A stretch of DNA of 64,000 nucleotides. Source: Anaerolineae bacterium (GTDB lineage: Bacteria; Chloroflexota; Anaerolineae; Aggregatilineales; Phototrophicaceae). Shown in pieces: positions 63,787 to 64,000 of this stretch. Under the pieces are notes generated by a model. The model was not told the origin of the DNA and searched no databases. It worked only from the letters and a program-made list of their open reading frames with translations. Position numbers and translations under genes: made by a program. How positions within the stretch are numbered: position 1 is the stretch's first letter; every line of letters starts with the position of its first letter. The stretch spans positions 62,001 through 126,000 of the forward strand of contig JADLAY010000003.1 in the NCBI GenBank assembly GCA_020849765.1, written 5' to 3'.

Positions 63787-64000
63787 GTGGATTTGTTTGT
63801 ACTCCTACTTGATTCGCTCAACGAGACGCTGGCAACCGGGATTGTCATCCTGGCGGCGTCGATCCTGCTTTACAACGTCACACGCAATTTACGCAACCGG
63901 GTCGCCCGCACATCCGCGGTGGTGCTCGGCTGCGTGACTATCGCCTACATCGGCGACGTTTTCATCTCACTAGAACCGGGAGTCGCCGCTCATGAAGTGG
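63787..64000 (+). CDS. Membrane protein, N-terminal part (runs out of window)
   Basis: From a GTG at 63787 the frame stays open to the end of the window (71 codons). Two hydrophobic segments are visible (ETLATGIVILAASILLY and SAVVLGCVTIAYIGDVF), separated by a basic loop RNLRNRVAR. It may be the membrane part of a sensor kinase or another polytopic protein; too little is visible to say. Confidence 0.6.
   Translation, partial: MDLFVLLLDSLNETLATGIVILAASILLYNVTRNLRNRVARTSAVVLGCVTIAYIGDVFISLEPGVAAHEV

Overview
The window is 64 kb of GC-rich bacterial chromosome, densely packed with genes. It probably comes from the Chloroflexota, most likely class Anaerolineae. The evidence is a LexA box of the GAAC-N4-GTTC type before uvrB, an rpmH-rnpA-yidD-(PQQ lipoprotein)-yidC-jag cluster, type-2 isoleucyl-tRNA synthetase, a Uma2 nuclease, GT-C-like membrane proteins, and an RsmD whose DPP(Y/F) motif reads APPQY. 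This placement is inference; no rRNA gene is present.

Layout. 1-890: end of aspS. 1015-1207: two tRNA-CAT genes (elongator-type and initiator) with their promoter and terminator. 1430-3495: SOS-box-controlled uvrB. 3573-3704: a paired-hairpin repeat. 3763-5439: M29 aminopeptidase and thiol peroxidase. 5613-10376: the rpmH-rnpA-yidD-PQQ-yidC-jag-pfkB operon, reading leftward. 10385-12936: an unrecognised three-gene operon with winged-helix-like modules. 13014-15622: LCP protein, phosphofructokinase and a lipoprotein. 16233-26799: a large ferredoxin-type-looking glutamate synthase and a HEAT-repeat gene, lying between two paralogous PucR-type regulators. 27003-30308: ileS preceded by a 19-codon leader ORF. 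30521-35418: TPR membrane proteins, AlaX and two GNATs. 35511-39726: GT-C-like protein, TPR protein, UROD-like protein and rsmD. 39723-43596: cca, hpt and a TGS-kinase. 43609-57019: arginine and carbamoyl phosphate genes. 57080-60968: a GldA/F/G-type ABC exporter with a DUF4340 protein. 60965-64000: a primary-type sigma factor, a membrane protein, a GNAT and the start of another membrane protein.

The most striking item is upstream of the arginine operon (argC-EamA transporter-argB-HNH protein-argD-argJ-carA, all leftward). A consensus promoter is followed within about 30 nt by a 24-codon leader ORF containing the run RRRRSRR. The RNA after the Arg codons can fold either as hairpin 1:2 plus terminator 3:4, or as antiterminator 2:3, which is the layout of a trp-type attenuator. 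This predicts control of arginine synthesis by ribosome stalling at Arg codons. carB lies in the same orientation but is cut off from carA by a glycosyltransferase, a Uma2 nuclease and a DUF6602-like protein.

Other points of interest are a GXHH (instead of HXGH) signature in type-2 IleRS, the leader ORF before ileS, dispersed GGCACGG palindromes around the glutamate synthase/HEAT region, and three inverted repeats in the sigma-factor promoter region.
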